DNA of 64,000 nucleotides from Winslowiella toletana (GTDB taxonomy: Bacteria > Pseudomonadota > Gammaproteobacteria > Enterobacterales > Enterobacteriaceae). Below, one piece after another: positions 10,047-18,803 of the stretch. Numbering within the stretch: position 1 is the first letter of the stretch; each line of letters opens with the position of its first letter. Below the pieces are notes generated by a model. That model searched no databases and was not told the origin of the DNA. It saw only the letters and a list, made by a program, of their open reading frames with translations. The position numbers and the translations under genes were made by a program. Location of the stretch: positions 4,836,001 through 4,900,000 of the forward strand of contig NZ_JAGGMQ010000001.1 of the NCBI RefSeq assembly GCF_017875465.1. The letters are read 5' to 3'.

Positions 10047-10490
10047 TTATGGCTCAATAAATGTTGTCTTAACCCGCTGAGAACGTTTGAAATAGGGTGC
10101 CAGAACCGATGCAGCCAGCAGTGCGATCAGCAAAGTCCGAATTGCCGTGCTGTCGCTCACCGGCGAGAAGGCAAAGGTTTTAATCGCCAGCACCACCGTC
10201 AATAGCAGCCAGATAATGTAGTGGCGCGGCAAACGCTGCGAGCGTTTACAGAACATCCAGGTGACCCAGATGCTGTAAACCCACATCGCCAGCGAGGTAC
10301 CCAGTGACAGCGTCCACTGCAGGGTAAAGGCGTGAGTGTTATTCAGCAGTGCCTGACGCAGTTCCGGATTAAATAACGCGCTGAGATACATCGCCAGCAC
10401 CAGCGCGCTGGTCAGCAGCGTCATAATCAACCAGGCCAGCGGCACAATAAGCCAGCCGCCAATACGTGGCGCAGAAGGTTGCACAGACAT
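10047..10490 (-). CDS. ydgK: DUF2569 inner-membrane protein YdgK
   Basis: This 147-residue protein has four hydrophobic segments: GGWLIVPLAWLIMTLLTSALVL, WTLSLGTSLAMWVYSIWVTW, YIIWLLLTVVLAIKTFAF and IRTLLIALLAASVLAPYF. They are joined by short loops and followed by a basic tail. The opening GGWL and this layout fit the DUF2569 family, whose function is not established. Its position just upstream of rsxA is the same as E. coli ydgK (136 aa). Start ATG 10490 has GGAAATG upstream. Confidence 0.88.
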   Translation of the reverse strand: MSVQPSAPRIGGWLIVPLAWLIMTLLTSALVLAMYLSALFNPELRQALLNNTHAFTLQWTLSLGTSLAMWVYSIWVTWMFCKRSQRLPRHYIIWLLLTVVLAIKTFAFSPVSDSTAIRTLLIALLAASVLAPYFKRSQRVKTTFIEP

Positions 10491-10568
10491 AATTACATTT
10501 CCTGACTGAGATAAACGGCGATAAGTAAGGCGAGGATTATACAGAAAAAAGGGGCAGATAACATCACA

Positions 10569-10589
10569 GGGCGGCGATTGCTGCCGCCC
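10569..10589. terminator. GC-rich hairpin after cnu
   Basis: Arms GGGCGGC and GCCGCCC with a 7-base loop lie 15 bases beyond the cnu stop. There is no T-run on the minus strand, so it may be a weak terminator or a 3'-end stabilising hairpin. It belongs to the same GGCGGC-type hairpin group seen at 32581, 48324 and 53702. Confidence 0.5.
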
Positions 10590-10603
10590 GCGCAGCGTTA
10601 CGA

Positions 10604-10819
10604 CTATAACACGTAGCGCCAGACCGATTTCGGCACACAGCCCAAATCAAATAAGCGTCCACCGGAAACTAATTCGGCGCGACGATGATCGGCAGCGCGA
10701 TACATATTCAGAATCTCACTGTCATCGCTAAGCGAATAGTTAAGATGATCAAATAATTTTTCCAGGGTTTCTAAATTACTCACTTTACGAAATTTCAACA
10801 GGTAATCTTGTGCTGTCAT
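10604..10819 (-). CDS. cnu: Hha/YmoA-family nucleoid modulator Cnu (YdgT)
   Basis: This 71-residue Hha-family protein starts [13 protein letters not shown] and contains [15 protein letters not shown] and [11 protein letters not shown]. The conserved Asp/Arg-rich surface binds the H-NS/StpA N-terminal region, and E. coli Cnu also binds an oriC-adjacent site. Length equals E. coli Cnu (71 aa). The ATG at 10819 is chosen because it gives the family N-terminus; an in-frame extension to 10858 adds a proline-rich stretch with no family support. Its position next to ydgK and the rsx operon is as in E. coli. A likely role here is co-repression with H-NS of AT-rich genes. Confidence 0.95.
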   Translation of the reverse strand: MTAQDYLLKFRKVSNLETLEKLFDHLNYSLSDDSEILNMYRAADHRRAELVSGGRLFDLGCVPKSVWRYVL

Positions 10820-11203
10820 AGTTGTCGTCGGATCAGGTAGGGGACAATAAGCTTCCAAGTATAGGGAGACGGTTAAAGCTGTCTATACCTCAAAGCGTAA
10901 ACAGGCGTCAGAATCAGAAAAATGCGCCCCAATACCTCACAAAATGCTGCTTTTAAGAGTTTTCTGCACGCAATGGCCGTTCTGTTTGCCTTTGTGCAAC
11001 CTAAATACACGCTTGTCAGCGACTAAGCGGCCAGGCTGAATCGAATAAAGCTAGCCCGATCATCATAAAAAATAACCCGTAAGCCCACTCCCTCGCCATT
11101 ACAGGCAAAAAGGTCTTCTCCACCGCAGGCGTAAATAATCGCTTTCTGCCGTTGCCGCCATTTTTTCCGCTGTTACCGGTAAAAACAACAGTAAAGCTTC
11201 CAG

Positions 11204-11219
11204 TGTGCGACCAGTCACA
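11204..11219 (+). promoter_or_regulatory. CRP-binding site candidate upstream of ytfQ
   Basis: TGTGC-GACCAG-TCACA matches the CRP consensus TGTGA-N6-TCACA at 9 of 10 informative bases. If it activates from near -41, transcription would start near 11253 and leave a leader of about 270 bases before the ytfQ ATG. A second, weaker candidate TGTGA-AGTAAG-TCGAA lies at 11429-11444 and would imply a start near 11480. Confidence 0.55.
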
Positions 11220-11279
11220 GATTAGATAATTTTTTTTATGCCTGACCATGGGAGCGAAATGACAGAACTTTACGTGGTG

Positions 11280-11320
11280 CTGTAATCGCTTCCAAATGCT
11301 GGTGTGTTAACCGCTTCTGT
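11280..11320 (+). promoter_or_regulatory. GalR/LacI-family operator candidates upstream of ytfQ
   Basis: CTGTAATCGCTTCCAA (11280-11295) fits the GalR/GalS consensus GTGTAANCGNTTNCAC at 11 of 13 defined bases. A second core, TAACCGCTT, lies at 11308-11316 with its centre 25 bp downstream. Galactose-type repression would suit a galactofuranose importer. A different LacI-family regulator with a similar half-site is equally possible. Confidence 0.45.
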
Positions 11321-11521
11321 TTATTACGATTATTCAGCCGCGGTTAAATGAGTGGCAGGAAAAAACTCCATATGTGAGGCGGCGAAATCTGCCCCGTTTT
11401 TACGTAACTCATTTAATTCGTGGCATTTTGTGAAGTAAGTCGAAATTGTTTTCACCCGGATAGTCCAGGCTTGAGTGGCTTTGTCCCTATACAGCAATCT
11501 CCCATCAGAGGAAAAAAGATT

Positions 11522-12478
11522 ATGTGGAAGCGTTTACTCTTAACCACCCTGGTGAGTGCCGCACTCTCCGGTTCTGTGCTGGCAGCCGATATGACGGTCG
11601 GTTTTTCGCAGGTTGGCTCTGAATCGGGCTGGCGCGCGGCCGAAACCAGCGTGGCGAAAAGCGAAGCGGTTAAACGCGGCATTACGCTGAAAATTGCCGA
11701 TGGTCAGCAGAAGCAGGAGAATCAGATTAAAGCGGTGCGCTCGTTTATTGCGCAGGGCGTAGATGCCATTTTTATCGCCCCCGTCGTGCAAACCGGCTGG
11801 GAACCGGTACTTGAAGAAGCAAAAGACGCTAAAATTCCGGTCTTTCTGCTGGACCGCGCCATCGTGGTGAAAGATAAGTCGCTGTATGAGGCGGTGGTCA
11901 CCGCTGATAACGTACTGGAAGGAAAACTGATTGGTGACTGGCTGGTAAAACAGGTGGCAGGCAAACCCTGTAACGTCGTCGAGCTGCAGGGCACCGTTGG
12001 CGCCAGTGTCGCTATCGACCGTAAGAAAGGTTTCGCTGAAGCGATTGCCGGCGCCAAAAATATCAAAGTAGTCCGTTCCCAGTCTGGCGACTTTACCCGC
12101 AGTAAAGGGAAAGAGGTAATGGAGAGCTTTATCAAGGCGGAAAACAACGGCAAAAATATCTGCATGGTTTATGCCCACAATGACGATATGGCGATTGGCG
12201 CTATTCAGGCGATTAAAGAGGCAGGCCTGAAACCGGGCAAAGATATTCTTACCGGATCGATTGACGGTGTACCGGATATTTATAAAGCGATGCTGGCGGG
12301 TGAAGCCAACGCCAACGTCGAGCTGACGCCGAATATGGCTGGTCCGGCATTTGATGCGCTGGAAAAACTGAAAAAAGATGGCACCAAACCGCCGAAAATT
12401 ATCAAAACCGAGTCAAAACTGTTCCTGCCAGCCGATGCGCAGACCGAGTTAGACAAGAAAAAAGGTATGGGTTACTAA
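11522..12478 (+). CDS. ytfQ: Galactofuranose ABC transporter, periplasmic binding protein
   Basis: This 318-residue sugar-binding lipobox-free precursor has signal peptide MWKRLLLTTLVSAALSGSVLA and mature start ADMTVGFSQVGSESGWRAAE. It belongs to the ribose/galactose cluster-B periplasmic binding fold. Blocks such as IADGQQKQENQIKAVRSF, QGTVGASVAIDRKKGFAEA and GKNICMVYAHNDDMAIGAIQ are almost identical to E. coli YtfQ (318 aa), which binds galactofuranose. The start ATG 11522, behind AGAGGAAAAAAG, gives exactly the family length; the frame stays open upstream to 11420 without support. It is first in ytfQRT-yjfF, with a hairpin terminator after it that should leave this gene more highly expressed than the rest. 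Confidence 0.96.
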   Translation: MWKRLLLTTLVSAALSGSVLAADMTVGFSQVGSESGWRAAETSVAKSEAVKRGITLKIADGQQKQENQIKAVRSFIAQGVDAIFIAPVVQTGWEPVLEEAKDAKIPVFLLDRAIVVKDKSLYEAVVTADNVLEGKLIGDWLVKQVAGKPCNVVELQGTVGASVAIDRKKGFAEAIAGAKNIKVVRSQSGDFTRSKGKEVMESFIKAENNGKNICMVYAHNDDMAIGAIQAIKEAGLKPGKDILTGSIDGVPDIYKAMLAGEANANVELTPNMAGPAFDALEKLKKDGTKPPKIIKTESKLFLPADAQTELDKKKGMGY

Positions 12479-12486
12479 GCATAGCG

Positions 12487-12563
12487 CCGCCTGATTCACA
12501 GCCACCCCCCCTTTAGCAGCATAAGGGATTGCGGGGCAGGCTATGCAATCAGGCGGTTTTTTT
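12487..12563 (+). terminator. Long-range hairpin with T-run between ytfQ and ytfR (attenuator-like)
   Basis: Arms CCGCCTGATT (12487-12496) and AATCAGGCGG (12547-12556) are perfectly complementary over 10 bp and are followed by seven T. The 50-base loop can fold internally (CCCC...GGGG). It sits inside the operon only 22 bases before ytfR and probably terminates a fraction of transcripts, so the binding protein is made in excess of the ATPase and permeases. Confidence 0.75.
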
Positions 12564-12584
12564 CATGTTTAAGAGGCGACGTTT

Positions 12585-14105
12585 ATGACCACGCAAACAG
12601 AGGAGACGCTGTTAGATATTCGCGGCGTCAGTAAGTTTTTCCCCGGCGTAAAAGCGTTGGATAATGTCTCTTTTAGTATCAGGCGTGGTGAAATCATGGC
12701 GCTGCTGGGGGAGAACGGCGCCGGTAAGTCGACGATGATCAAGGTGCTTACCGGCGTCTATCAGCGTGATACCGGCACCGTGACGCTGGACGGGCAGGCG
12801 ATCAATCCACATAACACCGCGCAGGCGCAACAGATCGGTATCGGTACGGTGTATCAGGAAGTGAACCTGCTGCCCAATATGTCGGTGGCGGATAACCTGT
12901 TTATTGGCCGCGAACCACGACGCTTTGGCATGATCGACCGAAAGGCGATGGTGCGGGATGCGACGAAATTACTGCAGAATTACGGTTTTGAACTGGATGT
13001 GACCCGTTCGCTCGGCCAGTATTCGGTGGCGATGCAGCAGATTATCGCCATCTGCCGCGCGGTGGATCTCTCGGCGCAGGTGCTGATCCTTGATGAACCT
13101 ACCGCCAGCCTCGATGCCAGCGAGGTGGAAATGCTGTTTACCCTGATGAACCAGCTCAGGGCGAAAGGCATGAGCCTGATTTTTGTCACCCATTTTCTCG
13201 ACCAGGTGTATCGCATCAGCGACCGGATCACCGTACTGCGCAATGGCCAGTTTATTGCCACCCGCGAGACGAAAAGCCTGCCGCGTATAGAACTGATTAA
13301 ACTGATGCTCGGGCGCGAGCTGCTGGAGACCGCGTTGCAGCGTGCTGGCAGTACGCTGCGCAGTAATCAGCCGGTCGTGGAATTTACCGATTACGGCAAG
13401 AAGGGCACCATTGAGCCGTTTAGCCTGCAGGTGAGGCCGGGCGAGGCGGTAGGCCTGGCCGGACTGCTGGGATCTGGCCGCACCGAAACCGCCGAACTGC
13501 TGTTTGGCATCCGGCGGGCCGATAGCGGTAGCGCGAAGGTCAAAGGCAAACCGCGCACCATCCGCACCCCGGCGCAGGCATCGCGTCTGGGAATGGGGTT
13601 CTGTCCGGAAGATCGTAAAACCGACGGCATTATTGGCGCAGCTTCGGTGCGCGAAAATATTATTCTGGCATTGCAGGCGCAGCGTGGCTGGCTGCGGCCG
13701 ATTAAACGGCGTGAACAGCAGCAGATTGCTGAACGCTTTATCAAAAGCCTGGGTATCCGTACTCCGGATGCCGATCAGCCGGTGGAGCTGCTCTCCGGTG
13801 GTAATCAGCAGAAAGTCTTGCTGTCACGCTGGCTGGTAACGCGGCCGCAGTTTCTGATTCTCGATGAACCAACGCGCGGCATTGACGTGGGGGCGCATGC
13901 TGAAATTATTCGTCTGATTGAATCACTCTGTGCCGACGGCCTGGCGCTGCTGGTGATCTCTTCGGAGCTGGAAGAACTGGTGGGCTATGCCGATCGGGTT
14001 GTGATCCTGCGCGATCGCCGTCAGGTGGCGGAAATTCCACTCGAACAGCTCTCGGTAGCGTCAATCGTCAACGCGATTGCTGACGGAGGGGCGCAATATG
14101 CTTGA
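12585..14105 (+). CDS. ytfR: Galactofuranose ABC transporter, ATP-binding protein (two NBDs)
   Basis: This 506-residue fused double ATPase is of the sugar-import (RbsA/AraG/MglA) type. N-terminal half: Walker [10 protein letters not shown] (about 42-50), Q-loop VYQEVNLL, Walker B LILDEPTAS; the signature SVAMQQ is atypical, as in the family. C-terminal half: degenerate P-loop GLLGSGRTE, CPEDRKTDG, canonical signature [10 protein letters not shown] and Walker [15 protein letters not shown]. Length is close to E. coli YtfR (500 aa). Its stop overlaps the ytfT start by 8 bases. Confidence 0.94.
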   Translation: MTTQTEETLLDIRGVSKFFPGVKALDNVSFSIRRGEIMALLGENGAGKSTMIKVLTGVYQRDTGTVTLDGQAINPHNTAQAQQIGIGTVYQEVNLLPNMSVADNLFIGREPRRFGMIDRKAMVRDATKLLQNYGFELDVTRSLGQYSVAMQQIIAICRAVDLSAQVLILDEPTASLDASEVEMLFTLMNQLRAKGMSLIFVTHFLDQVYRISDRITVLRNGQFIATRETKSLPRIELIKLMLGRELLETALQRAGSTLRSNQPVVEFTDYGKKGTIEPFSLQVRPGEAVGLAGLLGSGRTETAELLFGIRRADSGSAKVKGKPRTIRTPAQASRLGMGFCPEDRKTDGIIGAASVRENIILALQAQRGWLRPIKRREQQQIAERFIKSLGIRTPDADQPVELLSGGNQQKVLLSRWLVTRPQFLILDEPTRGIDVGAHAEIIRLIESLCADGLALLVISSELEELVGYADRVVILRDRRQVAEIPLEQLSVASIVNAIADGGAQYA

Positions 14106-15117
14106 GACACACCTGACCCCGGAGAAGCCACGTATGCTGAAACGTAAACTGCCGCCGGGTATGCCGCAAATTGCCGCTCTGATCCTGGTTCTGCTGGTCG
14201 ACAGTCTGGTTGCCAGTAACTTTTTTGCCATCCATTTGCAGGATGGCCGCCTGTTTGGCAGTCCCATTGATATTCTCAATCGCGCCGCGCCGGTGGCGCT
14301 GCTGGCGATTGGTATGACACTGGTAATCGCTACCGGCGGCATTGATCTGTCGGTGGGGGCGGTGATGGCGATTGCCGGCGCGACGGCGGCCACCATGACG
14401 GTGGCCGGTTACAGCCTGACGCTGGTGATCCTCGCCACGCTGGGTACCGGCATCGCCTGCGGCCTGTGGAATGGCGTGCTGGTGGCATTACTGAAGATCC
14501 AACCGTTTGTTGCCACCCTGATTCTGATGGTGGCGGGGCGCGGCATTGCTCAGCTGATTACTCAGGGACAGATTGTCACCTTTAACAGTGATGCACTGGC
14601 GCGGATTGGTAGCGGCACCCTGTGGTATTTGCCGGTGCCGGTATGGATCACTTTGCTGGTAGCGCTGCTGGTGTGGTGGTTAACCCGCAAAACCGCGCTC
14701 GGTCTGTTTATTGAGGCCGTGGGGATTAATCTGCGCGCGGCTCGCAATGCCGGGGTGACCGGCTGGCTGGTGGTGATGTCAACCTATGCGATTAGCGGGC
14801 TGTGCGCCGCAGTGGCAGGGTTGATTGTTGCCGCCGATATTCGCGGCGCCGATGCCAATAATGCCGGGCTGTGGCTGGAGCTGGATGCAATTCTGGCGGT
14901 GGTGATTGGCGGCGCTTCGCTGATGGGCGGGCGCTTTAATCTGGTGTTGTCGCTGATTGCCGCACTGATTATTCAGGCGATGAATACCGGTATTCTGCTT
15001 TCCGGTTTTCCACCGGAGCTGAATCAGGTGGTAAAAGCGATAGTGGTGATGTGCGTTCTGCTGTTGCAGTCGCCGCGCTTTATCCAGTTATTTAAACGAG
15101 GGCGTCGCCGTGATTAA
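14098..15117 (+). CDS. ytfT: Galactofuranose ABC transporter permease
   Basis: This 339-residue inner-membrane permease of the ribose/galactose BPD family has eight to ten hydrophobic segments. Blocks are AIGMTLVIATGGIDLSVGAVMA, the conserved coupling/substrate region, and LWLELDAILAVVIGGASLMGGRF. The ATG at 14098, behind GGAGGGGCGCA, is chosen over a TTG at 14077 and overlaps the ytfR stop (ATGCTTGA). E. coli YtfT is 341 aa. It forms the membrane pore together with YjfF. Confidence 0.93.
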   Translation: MLETHLTPEKPRMLKRKLPPGMPQIAALILVLLVDSLVASNFFAIHLQDGRLFGSPIDILNRAAPVALLAIGMTLVIATGGIDLSVGAVMAIAGATAATMTVAGYSLTLVILATLGTGIACGLWNGVLVALLKIQPFVATLILMVAGRGIAQLITQGQIVTFNSDALARIGSGTLWYLPVPVWITLLVALLVWWLTRKTALGLFIEAVGINLRAARNAGVTGWLVVMSTYAISGLCAAVAGLIVAADIRGADANNAGLWLELDAILAVVIGGASLMGGRFNLVLSLIAALIIQAMNTGILLSGFPPELNQVVKAIVVMCVLLLQSPRFIQLFKRGRRRD

Positions 15118-16096
15118 ACGTCATTTGCCATTAATGATTACCCTGCTGGTGTTTGTCGCCGGTTATCTGTTTTGTCTGAGCCAGTTTCCCGGTTTTGCCT
15201 CGACGCGAGTGATCTGCAATATCCTGACCGATAACGCTTTTCTCGGTATTATCGCGGTGGGCATGACCTTTGTGATCCTTTCCGGCGGTATCGATCTCTC
15301 TGTTGGGGCGGTGATCGCCTTTACCGGTGTATTTCTGGCACGGGCAATTGGGGATTTCAATCTGTCGCCGTGGCTGGCATTTAGCCTTATTCTGCTGGCC
15401 GGTTCGGCGTTTGGCGCCATGATGGGCTGGCTGATTGATGCGCTGAAAATCCCGGCATTTATTATTACCCTTGCCGGGATGTTTTTTCTGCGTGGTTGCA
15501 GCTATCTGGTGGCGGAAAGCTCGATCCCGATCGATCACCCGCTCTATTCCACGTTGTCTTCAATGGCGTGGAAAATTCCCGGCGGGGGGCGGCTCAGCCT
15601 GCTGGCGCTGATGATGCTGGTGGTGGTGGCGGCTGGAATTTTGCTGGCGCACCGCACGCGCTTTGGTAATCAGGTGTATGCGATTGGCGGCAACGCCACC
15701 TCGGCGCAGCTGATGGGGATTTCGACCCGCGCCACCACGGTGAAAATTTATATGTTGTCCTCCGGGCTGGCGACGCTGGCCGGAATCGTTTTCTCGTTGT
15801 ATACCTCGGCAGGCTATGCGCTGGCGGGTATGGGCGTTGAACTGGATGCGATTGCCTCGGTGGTGATTGGCGGAACCTTGCTATCTGGCGGTGTAGGGAC
15901 GGTGCTGGGGACGCTATTTGGCGTACTGATTCAGGGACTGATTCAGACCTGGATTAACTTTGACGGCACGCTGAGTTCCTGGTGGACCAAAATTGCCATC
16001 GGTATTTTGTTGTTTGGTTTTATTGCGTTGCAACGGCTGTTAACGGTGATCTGGGATCGGCAGCAAAATGCGCCGGTGAAGCGGTTGCATTCGTAA
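15110..16096 (+). CDS. yjfF: Galactofuranose ABC transporter permease
   Basis: This 328-residue partner permease of YtfT has the same fold, with blocks VGMTFVILSGGIDLSVGAVIAF and GMGVELDAIASVVIGGTLLSGGVGT. The start is GTG 15110, overlapping the ytfT stop by 8 bases (GTGATTAA). E. coli YjfF is 331 aa. It is the last gene of the operon, followed by a perfect terminator. Bases 15479-15607 of this gene have a decayed second copy at 19339-19467. Confidence 0.93.
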   Translation: MIKRHLPLMITLLVFVAGYLFCLSQFPGFASTRVICNILTDNAFLGIIAVGMTFVILSGGIDLSVGAVIAFTGVFLARAIGDFNLSPWLAFSLILLAGSAFGAMMGWLIDALKIPAFIITLAGMFFLRGCSYLVAESSIPIDHPLYSTLSSMAWKIPGGGRLSLLALMMLVVVAAGILLAHRTRFGNQVYAIGGNATSAQLMGISTRATTVKIYMLSSGLATLAGIVFSLYTSAGYALAGMGVELDAIASVVIGGTLLSGGVGTVLGTLFGVLIQGLIQTWINFDGTLSSWWTKIAIGILLFGFIALQRLLTVIWDRQQNAPVKRLHS

Positions 16097-16105
16097 GCGG
16101 CAAAG

Positions 16106-16129
16106 AAAAGGCTCCTGACGGAGCCTTTT
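16106..16129. terminator. Bidirectional terminator between yjfF and adhesin 1
   Basis: AAAAGGCTCC-TGAC-GGAGCCTTTT is a perfect stem flanked by A- and T-runs, so it can end transcripts of both yjfF (plus) and the adhesin gene (minus, stop at 16155). A near-copy lies at 19512-19536 after the second adhesin. Confidence 0.9.
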
Positions 16130-16154
16130 CAGGACTAATGGTTAGCTGAAAGCA

Positions 16155-18803
16155 TCAGACCGACTTGACGCAAACATAGCCTTCAAAATCAATGTTTACA
16201 TCATTAATAACGCCATGGGGTGATCCAATGGAATTGAGATCAGCCCCTTTGCCGTGACCGGTGGTCCAGTTGTCAGATATTTTATACGCCCAGTCCTGGA
16301 ACTCATCCGCTACTGACTGGGTGGCGAAATCGGCTTTGCCGGGGCCAAAATCATTGACATCAGAGCTGTTTAACAAGCGCCCACCACCGTAGTTTTGGCA
16401 ATTAGCAAGGGCAACTGAAGCTGGCGCACTATTACTAATCCGGTGATCCCTGATCAGGGTCCAGTAATATTTACCGTTGGTCTGCAGTACCGCACGGATG
16501 CCGATATCCATGGTTGCTGGCGTACCAATTGTCGCCTTAGCAGAGACTTTTGCCGTAATATCAGTGGTTGCCGCTCTGACTGCACTCAGGGTAATCTGCG
16601 TTTTACCGTCGCTATCGGTGGTTGAGTTTGGATTATAGCTACCTGCATTTGATTGCCAGGTAACTGTCGCACCCGGCACCAGATTGCCTTTCGCATCTTT
16701 TACCGTGGCAGTAAGCTGCGCCTCTTCACCACCAGTACCGGTTATTCTTGTCTTATCGCTGGTTAAAGTAACCACTTCCGCGGTGGTGATATCAGCAATA
16801 AAACGGGTGTCAACCTTCGCATTGATGCCGCCATTAGCGGTCAGCGTGGCATTCACGGTGACCGTCTCGGCAACGGTGTTGGTATAGCTGATGCTGGCCT
16901 TGCCCTGATCATCAGTCACTATCTGTAACGTATTGTTGACCGGTATTGCACTACCGCTAAGCGTAAAGTCCACCGCGATACCCGGGATTGGGTTGTCGTT
17001 GGCATCAGTGACAATCGCATCAACCTGGTTGGTCGCTACGCCATCTGCCACGCTGCCAGTAGTGATAGCAACGATGGTGTCACCTTTAAAGTGCGCAGTG
17101 CTGATATCAGCGGTCTGCTGCACGGTAACTGCTTTTAAGGCGGTGCCGTTAAATGATGGTGTCACCACCAGGCTGCCTACGCGGGTGCCTGACGTTAAGG
17201 TGGCTTCATATACGCCAGGGGCGTTCTCTTTAACTTCACCAATCGCCGCATGCTGCAACTTCATTGCCCGCTGCGCTTTCGGCTGATCCTTATGCTGGGT
17301 TTCTACCAGCGCCATGGTCATCGCCGGCGCCATATCGGTGATTGGCTGACCGTTGCCGTCAACCATCGTCACCTGTACCAGTGAGGCGTTGGTGCCGTCA
17401 GCGATAATGCTGGGCGGCGTCGCCGTTGTGGTACTGCCATCAACGCTGACGTCGGCGATATCCACCACAATCTGGCTGGTGGCGGTATGGGTATTGCCTT
17501 TCACATCGGTAATGGTGCCGCTCAGGGTATAGTTGTTGGTCCCCTTTATCTGCCAGGCGGGCAGGGTGATATTCAGACGGCCTTCACCGGCTGGCGTAAT
17601 CACGCCGCCTGCCGCGGTCAGCGCGGGGGATTCCCACTTGATGCCCTGTATCGCATAACTATTTTTTACCTTATAGCTTAATGGCAACAGGCTATGGCTT
17701 TTACCCGTGACGCTTTCCGGTAGTCCCAGCGTCAGGTACTCCTGTTTACGATAGTCGAGCACAATGTTGTTATTACGTTCCACCAGATCCAGACGGCTGC
17801 CGCTTAACAGGCGGGCGGCATCGACACGCGACGGGTCAATCTGCGACTGCCAGGATTCACCAAGACGGTAGTTCAGCGCGAGATTAAGCTGTGAATCCTG
17901 TTTACCGCTCTTGCCAGCACGATGCTCCGCGCCAACGGTGATCAGCGGAACCGGTGTATAATTTACGCCGCCGGTAAACGCCCATGGATTTTTCTGGCGA
18001 TTATCTTTGCCAAACAGCGCAACTTCATTCCCCTGGTACTGTTCATACATGACTTTGGCGCCGAGCTGCGGATAAGCGGGAAGCCAGCCTTCTGCACGGA
18101 CATCATAGCCATTGGCCGGGCGCTCATCATAGTCAGCAAAGTCCCGTGACTGATGCCAGTTGTTCAGACGCCAGTAGCTGTTGCCGGATAATTTCAGGTA
18201 GTCGCGCCAGGCTTCGACGCCAACGCCGAGTCGGCGGTTTTTACCAGTAAAATCATTGTCATAGAAAGTGTTAACTCCGAGCATCCAGTCCCCGGTCATG
18301 GTACGTACACCGGCGCCGATATTGCCGGTAGTACGCTGGTCGGCATTACGCAGACCTAACTGGGTAAATAACAGCGTGTTGTTGTTATCATACATCGGCA
18401 GCAGTACATCAGCCTGGCTGCCCTGCAGGGTGAATTTCTCATCGAGATTCAGCTGAACCTGAGCGGTACCAAACTGATTGAGCCAGCCTGAGAGCGCATT
18501 GTTCATTTCGCCAGTGGCGGCGGAACGCGCCATCCCGGCTGCAGCGGCGGCAGAGTTGTCCTGCGCCAGCAGTGAGCCTGCGGTAGCCAGTCGATCGCTC
18601 TGTTTCTGGTACAGCGCCTGTTCTTCCGGCGTCAGATTACCGCTCTGGTACCACTTCAGCGGCTCTTCTTTGGCGGTGGCGCTGTGAATATAGAATGGGG
18701 AGATAGCCAGCGCGATCTGCGCGGCTATCTGTGAAAGTACAAGGAACTTACCAGTTCTGCTCCCTGGGTTTTTAGCAATAGGGGAAAAACTTTTCTGTTT
18801 CAT
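16155..18803 (-). CDS. Inverse autotransporter adhesin (invasin/intimin family), copy 1
   Basis: This 882-residue surface protein has a basic N-terminal extension and signal-like hydrophobic stretch (about 18-44, FLVLSQIAAQIALAISPFYIHSATA). Next come the family linker WYQSGNLTPEEQALYQKQ and an outer-membrane beta-barrel at about 100-350, with hallmarks GVNTFYDNDFTG, RRLGVGVEAWRDY and DYDERPANGYD. Three Ig-like (Big_1) blocks follow, at about 460-560, 570-670 and 680-770. The C-terminal domain (about 780-882) has two Cys and ends YVCVKSV, resembling the lectin-like tips of this family. No LysM domain is visible. The barrel inserts in the outer membrane and exports the C-terminal arm, which would bind a surface or host. 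The ATG at 18803 gives a short AT-rich leader; ligand and regulation are unknown. Confidence 0.9.
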   Translation of the reverse strand: MKQKSFSPIAKNPGSRTGKFLVLSQIAAQIALAISPFYIHSATAKEEPLKWYQSGNLTPEEQALYQKQSDRLATAGSLLAQDNSAAAAAGMARSAATGEMNNALSGWLNQFGTAQVQLNLDEKFTLQGSQADVLLPMYDNNNTLLFTQLGLRNADQRTTGNIGAGVRTMTGDWMLGVNTFYDNDFTGKNRRLGVGVEAWRDYLKLSGNSYWRLNNWHQSRDFADYDERPANGYDVRAEGWLPAYPQLGAKVMYEQYQGNEVALFGKDNRQKNPWAFTGGVNYTPVPLITVGAEHRAGKSGKQDSQLNLALNYRLGESWQSQIDPSRVDAARLLSGSRLDLVERNNNIVLDYRKQEYLTLGLPESVTGKSHSLLPLSYKVKNSYAIQGIKWESPALTAAGGVITPAGEGRLNITLPAWQIKGTNNYTLSGTITDVKGNTHTATSQIVVDIADVSVDGSTTTATPPSIIADGTNASLVQVTMVDGNGQPITDMAPAMTMALVETQHKDQPKAQRAMKLQHAAIGEVKENAPGVYEATLTSGTRVGSLVVTPSFNGTALKAVTVQQTADISTAHFKGDTIVAITTGSVADGVATNQVDAIVTDANDNPIPGIAVDFTLSGSAIPVNNTLQIVTDDQGKASISYTNTVAETVTVNATLTANGGINAKVDTRFIADITTAEVVTLTSDKTRITGTGGEEAQLTATVKDAKGNLVPGATVTWQSNAGSYNPNSTTDSDGKTQITLSAVRAATTDITAKVSAKATIGTPATMDIGIRAVLQTNGKYYWTLIRDHRISNSAPASVALANCQNYGGGRLLNSSDVNDFGPGKADFATQSVADEFQDWAYKISDNWTTGHGKGADLNSIGSPHGVINDVNIDFEGYVCVKSV

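Larger units (their letters stand above)
10820..11521. other. 702-base intergenic region cnu/ytfQ
   Basis: Divergent control region between cnu (minus) and ytfQ (plus), with no convincing gene. E. coli blr, a 41-codon gene beside cnu, was looked for and not recognised. The ytfQ side carries two CRP-like sites and two GalR/LacI-like operators, listed separately. A minus-strand ORF at 11016-11249 ends in a hydrophobic stretch but has no ribosome site and overlaps the CRP-like site, so it is not called. Confidence 0.6.

Noticed and set aside
11016-11249. 77-residue minus-strand ORF upstream of cnu, ending in a short hydrophobic stretch; considered as a blr-like small membrane protein
   Set aside because: The sequence does not resemble Blr, there is no ribosome site at any of its starts, and it covers the CRP-like site of ytfQ.
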